Shown: one piece after another, positions 1 through 10,119 of the stretch
Layout of the letters: each line of letters begins with the position of its first letter
Numbering within the stretch: the stretch's first letter is position 1
Source: Globodera rostochiensis
Lineage: Eukaryota; Nematoda; Chromadorea; Rhabditida; Heteroderidae
Reading direction: 5' to 3'
Assembly: GCA_018350325.1 (NCBI GenBank)
Contig: JAEVLN010000025.1
Location: 785,799-849,798 of the forward strand
DNA: 64,000 bases
Made by a program: the position numbers and the translations under genes
The notes under the pieces: model-generated
What the model was told of the DNA's origin: nothing
The model's database searches: none
What the model saw: the letters and a program-made list of their open reading frames with translations, nothing else

Positions 1-2
1 AT

Positions 3-227
3 AAAAAGCATCGCTTAAAACGTATTTTAAGGCATGATATTAGCCCAAGACGTAAATGTCATGTCTTCAGTGAAAAAAAGTGCAATTTCGACAACACCTG
101 GACAAATCGGCAAAGTACAACGAAATTTTATAATTTGTTGCAAACAAATCTTGATAATAAATTGATCGATATTGCGAAAGTTTTCTACCGTGAGACCGGA
201 CATACATATGGTGGAAATAATTGTTAA
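3..227 (+). CDS. 3' end of an unknown gene, cut by the window edge
   Basis: An open frame runs from the first bases of the window to a TAA at 225-227 (about 74 residues) with no start codon, so it is the 3' end of something longer. The peptide is basic at its start (KKHRLKRILRH), contains two cysteines (RRKCHVF, KKCNFD), and ends in a polar stretch with FYRETGHTYGG. Codon use is mixed rather than repeat-like, which favours real coding. I do not recognise the family. A transposon-encoded protein is possible given the surroundings. No neighbour suggests a role. Confidence 0.35.
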   Translation, partial: KKHRLKRILRHDISPRRKCHVFSEKKCNFDNTWTNRQSTTKFYNLLQTNLDNKLIDIAKVFYRETGHTYGGNNC

Positions 228-549
228 GAAAAATTTATTTCAAAAATCCCTGGCTTGATGGGCATTTTCCGGATAAATCCGGAAAATTCCAAATCCAGAA
301 TTCATTATTTGTACAAACTTTGGGGAAAATAATATTTGGCCCGGTCCATACTCTTGACTTGCAAAAAAACAGTGTATGTCAAAAATTTTGATAGTTTAAT
401 CATTTTGCTAAATTTATTATTTCTGTTAGATCGGTACTGATTTCGAATATGAATTTTTTTTAAATTAAAATAATGCAACAGGGATGGGCGGACGACCCCA
501 AGAAATTCACTGATTGATCAATCGGAAATTATATTTATCGATTTCCAAT
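228..549. other. non-coding stretch
   Basis: AT-rich, with no credible open frame on either strand. A CAGGGATGGGCGG string near 479, resembling a hAT-type transposon end, is the only visible landmark; no partner end was found. Confidence 0.4.
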
Positions 550-702
550 TTAGTCGATGACAAGTTTGGCGCCACCGTTTTGGCCTTCCGCCGCTTTGTT
601 GGCAGCATCCGCCAACTTTTGAGCGCTTTCCGCTACACCTTTGGCCGCATCTGCCACAACACTCACCGCGCCCTCCTTCACAGCTGTGCCAGCCTCACCG
701 AC
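550..702 (-). CDS. spare 3' terminal exon 1 of the collagen-like gene
   Basis: On the minus strand a 51-codon block opens after an AG (TTTAAG/GTCGGT) at 702 and closes with TAA at 550-552. It encodes an Ala/Lys/Glu-rich amphipathic peptide (VGEAGTAVKEG, then AAKGVAESAQKLADAANKAAEG). It begins in phase 0 with Val. A GAA/GTGAGC site at 3522 inside the last exon of the collagen-like gene also ends in phase 0, so splicing from there to here keeps frame and replaces the VSKAVSEAGHEVAEAGKAVG tail with a related one. The acceptor is weaker than the usual TTTTCAG. It could instead be a relic of a duplicated gene end. GC-rich like the collagen exons. Confidence 0.45.
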   Translation of the reverse strand, partial: VGEAGTAVKEGAVSVVADAAKGVAESAQKLADAANKAAEGQNGGAKLVID

Positions 703-884
703 CTTAAATTTTGAATTTCTTTAAAACTAACAAAAATATAGCACAAAAAACCCACACTTTACGATTCGAAAAAATAAAATTTGCCGACTTTTTTCAATCC
801 CAACGATTGGAGTAAAATTAGTGGGGATCATTTTTATTGTTGTTGTTATCGTCTAGGTTCCACATTTTCTCACGGTTCCGCAAA

Positions 885-2577
885 TAACCAAAATGGTTCC
901 AAGTTTAGGCGGTTCCAAGTTTTGGCGTTTCAAAATGTTCCAAGTTTTGGCGCTTCCAAGTTTTGGCGGTTCCAAAATGGTTCCAAGTTTTGGCGGTTCC
1001 AAGTTAGGCGGTTCCAAGTTTTGGCGGTTCCCAGTTTGGCGGTTCCAAGTTTTGGCGGTTCCAAAATGGTTCCAAGTTTTGGCGGTTCCAAGTTAGGCGG
1101 TTCCAAGTTTTGGCGGTTCCAAGTTTGGCGGTTCCAAGTTTTGGCGGTTCCAAGTTTGGCGGTTCCAAGTTTTGGCGGTTCCAAAATAGTTCCAAGTTTT
1201 GGCGGTTCCAAGTTTTGGCGGTTCCAAAATGGTTCCAAGTTTTGGCGGTTCCAAAATAGTTCCAATTTTTGGCGGTTCCAAAATGGTTCCAAGTTTTGGC
1301 GGTTCCAAGTTTTGGCGGTTCCAAAATGGTTTCAAGTTTTGGCGGTTCCAACTTTTGGCGGTCCAAAATGGTTCCAAGTTTTGGCGGTTCCAAAATGGTT
1401 CCAAGTTTTGGCGGTTCTAAAATGGTTCCAAGTTTTGGCGGTTCCAAAATGGTTTCAAGTTTTGGCGGTTCCAAGTTTTGGCGGTTCCAAAATGGTTCCA
1501 AGTTTTGGCGGTTCCAAAATGGTTCCAAGTTTTGGCGGTTCTAAAATGGTTCCAAGTTTTGGCGGTTCCAAAATGGTTCCAAGTTTTGGCGGTTCCAAAA
1601 TGGTTTCAAGTTTTGGCGGTTCCAAGTTTTGGCGGTTCCAAAATGGTTCCAAGTTTTGGCGGTTCCAAAATGGTTTCAAGTTTTGGCGGTTCCAAGTTTT
1701 GGCGGTTCCAAAATGGTTCCAAGTTTTGGCGGTTCCAAAATGGTTCCAAGTTTTGGCGGTTCTAAAATGGTTCCAAGTTTTGGCGGTTCCAAAATGGTTT
1801 CAAGTTTTGGCGGTTCCAAGTTTTGGCGGTTCCAAAATGGTTCCAAGTTTTGGCGGTTCCAAAATGGTTTCAAGTTTTGGCGGTTCCAAGTTTTGGCGGT
1901 TCCAAAATGGTTCCAAGTTTTGGCGGTTCCAAAATGGTTCCAAGTTTTGGCGGTTCTAAAATGGTTCCAAGTTTTGGCGGTTCCAAAATGGTTTCAAGTT
2001 TTGGCGGTTCCAAGTTTTGGCGGTTCCAAAATGGTTCCAAGTTTTGGCGGTTCTAAAATGGTTCCAAGTTTTGGCGGTTCCAAAATGGTTCCAAGTTTTT
2101 GCGGTTCCAAAATGGTTTCAAGTTTTGGCGGTTCCAAGTTTTGGCGGTTCCAAAATGGTTCCAAGTTTTGGCGGTTCCAAAATGGTTTCAAGTTTTGGCG
2201 GTTCCAAGTTTTGGCGGTTCCAAAATGGTTCCAAGTTTTGGCGGTTCCAAAATGGTTCCAAGTTTTGGCGGTTCTAAAATGGTTCCAAGTTTTGGCGGTT
2301 CCAAAATGGTTTCAAGTTTTGGCGGTTCCAAGTTTTGGCGGTTCCAAAATGGTTCCAAGTTTTGGCGGTTCTAAAATGGTTCCAAGTTTAGGCGGTTCCA
2401 AAATGGTTCCAAGTTTTGGCGGTTCCAAAATGGTTTCAAGTTTTGGCGGTTCCAAGTTTTGGCGGTTCTAAAATGGTTCCAAGTTTTGGCGGTTCCAAAA
2501 TGGTTCCAAGTTTTGGCGGTTCCAAAATGGTTTCAAGTTTTGGCGGTTCTAAGTTTTGGCAGTTCCAAGTTTTGACA
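885..2577. repeat. minisatellite of GGTTCCAAGTTTTGGC and GGTTCCAAAAT words
   Basis: About 1.7 kb built from two short words, GGTTCCAAGTTTTGGC and GGTTCCAAAATG, in varying order. Between roughly 1450 and 2400 the order itself repeats with a period of 194 bp (equivalent points at 1629, 1823 and 2017). Long open frames on both strands are a by-product of the repeat and are not genes. It lies between two spare terminal exons, so if those are used the array is intronic. Confidence 0.9.
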
Positions 2578-2818
2578 ATTCCACGGTCCACATTTTTCGC
2601 TGTTACCGCTTTGGAATCGGCACCGAGTCAACACTTATAGGGTAATCGGTTTACAACGGAGGGAGATTAAATTTTTTCTTTCCCAAATATTATCCTATAA
2701 ATATTGGTCTAATTATTTTTGAAAATAATACGTTTTTTTTGTTTAAGACCTTTGGATTCTTAAATAGATTTTTAATGGTTTTTTTTCAACAAAGGTGCTT
2801 TTAGAAATTAAAAAAAAA

Positions 2819-2929
2819 TCAATTGGCGACCTTCGCGGCAGCGCCTTGGGCCACAGCCTTTGCGCCCTCGCCGACCGCTTGGGCGCCCTCTCCGACCGCC
2901 TTTACGCCCTCTCCCAACTTTTCGTCGAC
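2819..2929 (-). CDS. spare 3' terminal exon 2 of the collagen-like gene
   Basis: A minus-strand block preceded by a good nematode-type acceptor (AAATTTCAG/GTCGAC at 2930-2932) encodes 36 residues in phase 0 and stops with TGA at 2819-2821. The peptide is three diverged copies of an (E/Q)GAKAVGEG-like unit (VDEKLGEGVKAVGEGAQAVG), closely matching the AGKAVGEAAKAVG tail encoded at the end of exon 4 of the collagen-like gene. A phase-0 donor at 3522 would join it in frame. Either it is an alternative last exon with its own stop, or the remnant of a duplicated gene end. The strong acceptor, intact frame and GC-rich codons favour use. Confidence 0.5.
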   Translation of the reverse strand, partial: VDEKLGEGVKAVGEGAQAVGEGAKAVAQGAAAKVAN

Positions 2930-3407
2930 CTGAAATTTTTTGGTTTCAATGTTTTTCAAATTTGTGCCTGGTCTTCTTATCAATATTTTGGGATCAATGC
3001 CATGATGGAAACCTGTCGATTAAGTGATCAATTTTAGGAAATTTAATTTCTTGTACAATTTTTCCACTTTGCACTGCAAAAAATTTTCTAAAGAAAACTT
3101 GAAAAGTAAATAAAATACATATCATCACACCAGAAAGCTCGTTCAGACAATGGCGTACGACCAAAACGCCAACAAAGCCAAAAATGACAAAATGCCACCC
3201 AGGCCTAAGACGGTCAAATGCAAGCCCGGAAAATTCTCTTATTTAAAATCTTTGTTTTAAAGTAAAATGGCGAACTTGGCATTTTGACTGTTATTGGTCT
3301 GGTTGGTATTTTGACCGTTATAATTTTGACCAGTTGGCATTTTGACTGTTTTAGCTAAGTTGTAATCGATGGCATTTTGAGCGGTTGGCATTTTGTACTG
3401 ACGCGAT

Positions 3408-6129
3408 TTATTTTTTACCAACCTTTGCCACTGTCGCTTTGCCGACCGCTTTGGCCGCCTCGCCGACCGCTTTGCCAGCCTCAGCCACTTCATGGCCCGC
3501 CTCACTGACCGCCTTGCTCACTTCAACAGTCGTCGGCGCCTCCTCAACTGCTGTCGGTTGAGGCGTTGTAGGAGCTGCTTTAGCCTGTTTTGGTGTTTCA
3601 GTTGGGTGTTCTTCAGCTGGTTTAGGAGTTTCAACTGGGACTTCTTCAGCCGGTCTTGGTAATTCAGTGCCTCCCTCAGCCGGTTTGGGGGTTTCTGCAG
3701 GTTGTTCAGTTACTGCTCCCTCAGCCGGTTTGGGGGTTTCTGCAGGTTGTTCAGTTACTGCTCCCTCTGCCGGTTTGGGGGTTTCTGCAGGATGTTCAGT
3801 TACTGCTCCATCAGCAGGTTTAGGAGTTTCAGTTTGTTGTTCAGTTACTGCTCCCTCAGCAGGTTTAGGAGTTCCTGTTGGTTGTTCAGTTTCTGCTCCC
3901 TCAGCAGGTTTAGCAGTTTCTGCAGGTTGTTCAGTTTCTGCTCCTTCAGCGGGTTTAGCAGTTTCTGCCGGTTGTTCAGTTACTGCTCCCTCAACCGGTT
4001 TGGGCGTTTCTGCAGGTTGTTCAGACACTGCTCCCTCAGCCGGTTTAGCAGTTTCTACAGGTTGTTCAGTTACTGCTCCCTCAGCAGGTTTAGGAGTTCC
4101 TGTTGGTTGTTCAGTTACTGCTCCCTCAACCGGTTTGAGGGTTTCTGCAGATTGTTCAGTTACTGCTCCTTCAGCCGGTTTAGCAGTTTCTGAAGGTTGT
4201 TCAGTTACTGCTCCCTCAGCAGGTTTAGGAGTTCCTGTTGGTTGTTCAGTTACTACTCCCTCAACCGGTTTGGGGGTTTCTGCAGATTGTTCAGTTACTG
4301 CTCCTTCAGCCGGTTTAGCAGTTTCTGCAGGTTGTTCAGTTACTGCTCCCTCAACCGGTTTGGGGGTTTCTGTTGGTTGTTCTTCGGCAGGCTTTGGCGT
4401 TTCCGTTGAATGTTCTGCTCCTCCTTCTTGCGGTTTAGGGCTTCCAGCAGTTGCTGGATTACTAGCAGCGCCTTCAGCTGGAGTGCTGTAAGTGCCCGGC
4501 TGTTCCGCCGTTGTCGGCACTTCAGCGGCCTCTTTTGGTGTTGAAGGTGCTTCAGTTGGGAGCAAAGATGAATTTTCAACACAAAAAAAATTTAAATTTT
4601 TAAAATCCTAACATTCATCTGTCGGCTTTGCGGGTGGCAGTTTCGGAGCTGGCACGGCACCGCCATGTCCTGTCGGATGCTCTTCGCCCGGCACCTCCAC
4701 ATACTGTGTCTTCCGAGGGCATGTACAGTACGAGCCATCGAATCCAGGTGAACCGTTTAAGCCTGCCTGAAACAGTTTTTGTAATTTGGGGGCAAATTCT
4801 TCGGCACTGAATTTGCCCTTGCCAAAAAAACGTACCCATCCTGGCGGCCCCTTTGGCCCAAAGATGCCTGGCAGCCCTGGTGGGCCAACTTCGCCTGTCG
4901 CGCCGTACTCGCCCGGCGCTCCACTGGCACCGTCCAGCCCTGGCTCGCCCGCTATTCCCTGGTTGCCGGGTTGCCCCTTCGGCCCGGGCGGCCCAGCCAG
5001 GCCAGTTGAGCCGGCCGCACCTGGTGTGCCCGGTATGCCAGACATGCCGTCGGCACCATTTTCGCCTGAGCAATTCAAAATAAAATTTATATACCGTATT
5101 TCCTAAAATAAAGCCCCCGGGGGCAATGAAGAAAAATTAATAGAATTTATTTTCACAAAGTTAATATGGCCAATTTTTCAACAACAAAAAAATTCAAAAT
5201 TTGGGGGGGGGTATTTTAAGGTGGGCTCTGGGGCTTTATTTTAGAACGGTAACCATAAGAATCCGTTACAGGATCAGTCAATCTGAATCTATAAGGTAAT
5301 ATTGCTCAACAGACTTACCCATGTCGCCGGGTTCGCCCGGCTTTCCGTAGTTGCCGATTCGTCCCGGCACTCCCGGCACGCCCGCAGGCCCGTGCAGCCC
5401 ACTTGGTCCCGCGTCGCCCCGTCGGCCCATCTCTCCGGGCGGCCCCTGCGGGCATTGAATGCAGGGCCGATTGAAAATTTGTTCACCAAACTGCACACCG
5501 TTGAGACCGGGTGGGCCCGGAATGCCCGGCTGACCGGGCACTGAAGCGAAAACATTTTGCCAAAAAATGTTATAAATTCATTTAGCATGAAGTAATTATT
5601 TGATTTTTTACATCAAAAATTGTGAGAAGAATTTTTATATGATATCGTAAAATCTTAAAAAACTAGCACCCTCCCTAGCACCCTCCCTCTAGCACCCTCC
5701 CTAGCACACTCCCTAGCATCCTCCCTCTAGCACCCTCCCTAGCACCCTCCCTCTAGCACCCTCCCTAGCACCCTCCCTCTAGCACCCTCCCTAGCACCCT
5801 CCCTCTAGCACCCTCCCTAGCACACTCCCTAGCATCCTCCCTCTAGCACCCTCCCTAGCACCCTCCCTCTAGCACCCTCCCTAGCACCCTCCCTCTAGCA
5901 CCCTCCCTAGCACCCTCCCTCTAGCACCCTCCCTAGCACTCACAGTGAACTCGTCCATGCCGGCTGACACTTCGTCCATCAGCAGTGCCGTGTCGTTGTG
6001 CAAAAAGGTCAGGATCAGCCCACTGGTGGCCACCATCACTGTCGAAATGAACAATGCCAAATAGACCGCCACACGGGCCGACGTGTCGTCCACGTCGGTG
6101 CCCATTGAAGAGCGTCGATCAGTGATCAT
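3408..6129 (-). CDS. cuticle-collagen-like protein with a long repetitive C-terminal tail
   Basis: Phase-consistent exons on the minus strand: 6129-5944, 5529-5319, 5065-4613, 4549-3408 (663 residues). Exon 1 (residues 1-62) has a cytoplasmic start and one membrane segment (about 20-43, VAVYLALFISTVMVATSGL), as in nematode cuticle collagens. Exons 2 and 3 (63-283) are interrupted Gly-X-Y blocks with cysteine pairs (CIQC, YCTC), expected to trimerise in the extracellular matrix. Exon 4 adds about 16 copies of a 15-residue EQPAETPKPAEGAVT unit and an Ala/Lys-rich helix. Donor 5943 and donor 5318 are good (GTGAGT, GTAAGT); donor 4612 (GTTAGG) is weak, and unspliced RNA would end at TAG 4608-4610 just after the collagen domain. 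The exon 2 acceptor may instead lie a few bases upstream, and a small exon could hide in the repeat-filled intron 1. Short and long forms may both exist. Confidence 0.7.
3655..4400 (-). repeat. 45-bp coding tandem repeat in the collagen tail
   Basis: About sixteen 45-bp units encoding variants of EQPAETPKPAEGAVT (alternatives TGTPKPAEG, ETAKPAEG, ETLKPVEG). Unit boundaries keep frame, and differences are mostly in-frame substitutions, which suggests coding constraint. The opposite strand is also open but reads as a Cys/Ser-rich shadow. Confidence 0.85.
5094..5249. mobile_element. short TIR element (MITE) in a collagen intron
   Basis: Inverted ends pair CCGTATTTCCTAAAATAAAG at the left with a matching CTTTATTTTAGAACGG at the right, flanked by TA on both sides (5092-5093 and 5250-5251). 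The inside is AT-rich with a G-tract and no coding potential. A related end (CTTTATTTTAGGAAATACGG) occurs at 55249-55268. The TA duplication fits Tc1/mariner or pogo-type mobilisation. Confidence 0.65.
5664..5940. repeat. AGCACCCTCCCT minisatellite in collagen intron 1
   Basis: Tandem 12-13 bp words (AGCACCCTCCCT with and without an extra CT) arranged in about 25-bp pairs, running up to the exon 1 donor. It fills most of intron 1 and could hide a small exon or move the donor, since many GT dinucleotides occur on the minus strand. Confidence 0.85.
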
Positions 6130-7226
6130 ATTTTGTCTTAAGGAATTGACTTTGATCGGGCAATATTATACTAATTGGGGCATTTTTGTCTATTCAGATG
6201 GGATTGATCTGTTCATTTGATCACCACCCATGAGCATTGGTGATCAGAACACCAATTCTGATCAATTGTCTCGGGCTTTTAGTCATTTCAACAGGATGGA
6301 TTTATTCGTTGATCCTACCCATGAGCATTTGTGATCAAACCATGTACCTCTAGTACAAGCCAATTCTGATCATTTGCCTAGGTATGAATGACATCATTGG
6401 AGGAGTAGGAATTGATCAGAAACTGAGACTGATTTAGAGCAAATGTGGGCGGGCTGGAAGCGTTGTATTGAGGCGTATAAATTTGTTTCGGGCAGTGTGA
6501 CCAGCTGACGACGCTGCCCGCTGATTGCGCCACAACAACGTTCAAATATTAACGTTTTTGCTTTCCCCCCCCCAAGGCAACATTGTCAAAAATGCATCAT
6601 TAATATGCCTCGAGGGGTCCGTCCAATTTTTTATTGAAGTGCACATATAGGAAATATTTAAGTAGGGTGTAAATGAGAGGCGGCAAATGGACCGGAATGG
6701 ATCAGTCAGTGATCTCCGGGAGTGGGGGGGGGTGGGGTAAGAGATTTTAAATTTTTATAATTTTTTTCCCGAAACAAAGCCCGAAAAAAAATCCTAAGGG
6801 TTACTTGAGATTGAACTAATGAACGCCATTCAAAGCCCTGATCAGATTCCAATCACCTAAACTTACGCGTTCTTTCACCAGTCCAACTTCTGCTGATCAT
6901 CCGCAATTCTGTGATCAGCTTGTGTATCGCGTTTCTGATTCAATTTGGCCAATTGCTGATCATTTTTCAGAAACATTATTACCGCCGAAACCCATCAGAG
7001 GACAAAAGCCATAATCAAAGTTTTTAGGAGTCTCCACAACCTTGCAAACATTATTCACCAACATTGCGCAAATGATCCAGCCATCTGATCAAAAAGCATC
7101 CCGCTGTGCGCAACACATAAAACTGGTCCCACCAATTTTTGTCCCCCCAAGCGATGACGGATGGACGAGGGTTCGCCAATCGTCATAGTCACAGCAATTG
7201 AGGAACATAAAAACTGCGAGTGATCA
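6123..7226. promoter_or_regulatory. cluster of TGATCA palindromes upstream of the collagen-like gene
   Basis: TGATCA occurs at 6123, 6218, 6241, 6259, 6332, 6367, 6413, 6839, 6894, 6912, 6957, 7086 and 7221: thirteen sites in about 1.1 kb, against well under one expected by chance. Two neighbourhoods are partial duplicates (CCCATGAGCATT before TGATCA near 6230 and 6320), but most sites have unrelated flanks, arguing against a simple tandem repeat. The region has no credible gene. Binding of a factor is inference only. Confidence 0.5.
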
Positions 7227-7299
7227 GAAGGGCAATTTTTCTAAAAAAAACATAAGTATTTTTTAAATAAAAATTAGGTTTCGAAGACTAAAAATTAGT

Positions 7300-7580
7300 T
7301 AACATTTATGCATTACCGTATTCCCTTTTATCCCTCCTCAAGAGCAGAAATGCCCCGGTTCCGGTTCCAAAACTGCGGTTCTGGAACCGAAACTGCGAAA
7401 AATTTGAAAACGTTTTGCGGAACCGCCAAAGTCCGGAACCGGTTCAGAACCTGTTTCATAAAAACTTCAAAAAAGTACCGTATTTTAAAAATTTTGATTG
7501 AAATCTCTTAACAAATTGAGTCAAAAATTCAAAATTTTTTCGGCGGGGCACTTGCGGCGCTGACATCACTTTTTCTCAAA
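7300..7580. repeat. short-word repeat and GC-rich hairpin element
   Basis: 7340-7450 repeats GGTTCC/GGAACC words in both orientations. 7505-7570 is a copy of a dispersed element with a CTTAACAAATT arm followed by a GC-rich CGGCGG box, seen again near 21560, 30660, 35270, 59800 and 60080. No gene is visible between 7227 and 7870. Confidence 0.5.
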
Positions 7581-7870
7581 ATATTTATGAGACGTCAGGA
7601 ATATGAATTGGCCCCGGTTTAAAAGGTTAAGGAAAATGTTTACGAAATGTCAGGAATATTAGAAGCGACCGGAAATTGTCACCATTTCCTCCATTTTGTA
7701 ATCAATAATTTTAGGGTTGGCAGAAATTTGGAAAATAATCGCCAACATTATTGACTTTGTGAGTGATTCCAGTTTATTTGGGCTAAAAAATTCACCATTT
7801 TATTTTTTTATTTTATTTATGAATATTTATTATTCTTTAAAATTTACGTTTTTTTAATTTTATATCCTAA

Positions 7871-7897
7871 ATATCCCTAAATTCAGAGATTATTTTA
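7871..7897 (+). promoter_or_regulatory. conserved leader motif upstream of a family gene
   Basis: CCCTAAATTCAGAGATTATT lies about 13 bp before the leader AAATAAAATGG of the gene starting at 7908. Nearly the same string precedes other copies of the family. It could be a core promoter or, since it contains AATTCAG/AG, a trans-splice acceptor. Confidence 0.5.
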
Positions 7898-7907
7898 ACA
7901 AAATAAA

Positions 7908-10119
7908 ATGGAAGAGTTTTGGCTTATAATTTTGGTTTTATTATTCGCAACAAATTCATTGGACAAAGCTGAATCCGTAAAAGTAAAATTGGAGGAAACG
8001 CCACTCAAAACATTTGATGAAATATTCGGAGAAGGCTGGTGGGACAAAGGTGAAGCCGAAAATTTGAAAACGCCGGCGCCAACAAACTTTGGACAAAATG
8101 TCCATCACCAAATCGACCGACAGAACACCCAAATTGGACAAATTGGACAAATTGAACCCAATTCAACTGATCAGAATGCTTCTCTCACAGATTCTGATCA
8201 CTCTGGACAAATTGAACCTAATTCAACTGATCAGAATCCTCCTCTTGCAGAGTCTGATCACTCTGGACAAATTGAACCTAATTCAACTGATCAGAATCCT
8301 CTTCTTACAGAGTCTGATCACTCTGGACAAATTGAACCTAATTCAACTGATCAGAATCCTCCTCTTGCCGAGTCTGATCACTCTGGACAAATTGAACCCA
8401 ATTCAACTGATCAGAATGCTTCTCTCACAGAGTCTGATCACTCTGGACAAATTGAACCTAATTCAACTGATCAGAATCCTCCTCTTGCAGAGTCTGATCA
8501 CTCTGGACAAATTGAACCTAATTCAACTGATCAGAATCCTCTTCTTACAGAGTCTGATCACTCTGGACAAATTGAACCCAATTCAACTGATCAGAATCCT
8601 CCTCTTGCAGAGTCTGATCACTCTGGACAAATTGAACCCAATTCAACTGATCAGAATGCTTCTCTCACAGAGTCTGATCACTCTGGACAAATTGAACCTA
8701 ATTCAACTGATCAGAATCCTCCTCTTGCAGAGTCTGATCACTCTGGACAAATTGAACCCAATTCAACTGATCAGAATGCTTCTCTCACAGAGTCTGATCA
8801 CTCTGGACAAATTGAACCTAATTCAACTGATCAGAATCCTCCTCTTGCAGAGTCTGATCACTCTGGACAAATTGAACCCAATTCAACTGATCAGAATGCT
8901 TCTCTCACAGAGTCTGATCACTCTGGACAAATTGAACCCAATTCAACTGATCAGAATGCTTCTCTCACAGAGTCTGATCACTCTGGACAAATTGAACCCA
9001 ATTCAACTGATCAGAATGCTTCTCTCACAGAGTCTGATCACTCTGGACAAATTGAACCTAATTCAACTGATCAGAATCCTCCTCTTGCAGAGTCTGATCA
9101 CTCTGGACAAATTGAACCTAATTCAACTGATCAGAATCCTCCTCTTGCAGAGTCTGATCACTCTGGACAAATTGAACCCAATTCAACTGATCAGAATGCT
9201 TCTCTCACAGAGTCTGATCACTCTGGACAAATTGAACCTAATTCAACTGATCAGAATCCTCCTCTTGCAGAGTCTGATCACTCTGGACAAATTGAACCTA
9301 ATTCAACTGATCAGAATCCTCTTCTTACAGAGTCTGATCACTCTGGACAAATTGAACCCAATTCAACTGATCAGAATCCTCCTCTTGCAGAGTCTGATCA
9401 CTCTGGACAAATTGAACCCAATTCAACTGATCAGAATGCTTCTCTCACAGAGTCTGATCACTCTGGACAAATTGAACCTAATTCAACTGATCAGAATCCT
9501 CCTCTTGCAGAGTCTGATCACTCTGGACAAATTGAACCCAATTCAACTGATCAGAATGCTTCTCTCACAGAGTCTGATCACTCTGGACAAATTGAACCTA
9601 ATTCAACTGATCAGAATCCTCCTCTTGCAGAGTCTGATCACTCTGGACAAATTGAACCCAATTCAACTGATCAGAATGCTTCTCTCACAGAGTCTGATCA
9701 CTCTGGACAAATTGAACCCAATTCAACTGATCAGAATGCTTCTCTCACAGAGTCTGATCACTCTGGACAAGTTGAACAAAGTGAGTTTTTCGAGACAAAT
9801 TTTATTCATTTATTTATATTAATTAAATTTTACAGCACCAAAACATAAACACTCCCAAAGCGAACAAAAGGAATTGATGAAACGTTATTATGCAATTAAG
9901 GACCAAAATCCTAAAATGAGTGACGAAAACATTGTTAAAATGTTGAAAATTGGAAGAGCCACTTTGTATAAATGGAAAAGGCAATTTAAACGACAGCAAA
10001 TTCATCCAAATTCTGTCGATAGACATTCTGTGGAAGAAAATGCCGCTAAACTTTTATTTTCTATTGACGAATTCGTAATCAGTGCATTAATTAACATATT
10101 TTTAGACAATTTTTTTTAA
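7908..10119 (+). CDS. secreted HTH-family protein, giant-repeat member lacking HTH units 1 and 2
   Basis: Exons 7908-9780 and 9836-10119 (718 residues; donor GTGAGT, acceptor TTTTACAG, phase 1 as in all spliced copies). A signal peptide (about 1-20, WLIILVLLFATNSL) is followed by the family motif FDEIFGEGWWDK (about 36-47), then 27 units of a 20-residue repeat (about 82-621) such as QIEPNSTDQNASLTESDHSG. Where other members carry two HTH-like units, this one passes straight from the repeat to the splice site. Exon 2 keeps the third HTH-like unit (SDENIVKMLKIGRATLYKWK, about residues 650-670). The tail diverges after EENAA and reads through 28 foreign residues to a TAA right at the start of the next, broken copy. 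No member of this family is known to me; secretion is inferred from the signal peptide. Confidence 0.75.
8151..9770 (+). repeat. 27 perfect-length 60-bp coding repeats
   Basis: 27 units of exactly 60 bp with no indels. Three main variants encode NASLTES, NPPLAES or NPLLTES in the middle, arranged in partial higher-order runs (for example NPPL-NPLL-NPPL-NASL recurring three times). Every unit holds an N-S-T sequon and two TGATCA sites. Uniform length and near-identity suggest recent expansion by unequal exchange. Confidence 0.95.

Noticed and set aside
781..2640. Long open frames (up to 392 codons) on both strands over the GGTTCC repeat
   Set aside because: The unit lacks stops in several frames at once; peptides are only FGGSKMVPS-type repeats, with no ATG or splice context.
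3150..3257. Small plus-strand ORF MAYDQNANKAKNDKMPPRPK
   Set aside because: Only about 36 codons, in a zone of AAAATGCCA-like words; not enough support.
3667..4491. 274-codon plus-strand frame rich in Ser, Cys and Gly
   Set aside because: It is the antisense shadow of the collagen tail repeat; the minus frame has the splice sites and joins the collagen exons in phase.
8151..9770. CRISPR-like regular repeats
   Set aside because: Contiguous 60-bp units without spacers, in a eukaryotic coding exon.
8089..9822. 577-codon frame of LDKLNPIQLIRIL repeats
   Set aside because: Shadow of the 60-bp coding repeat in another frame; the frame with signal peptide and splice-site phase is the real one.
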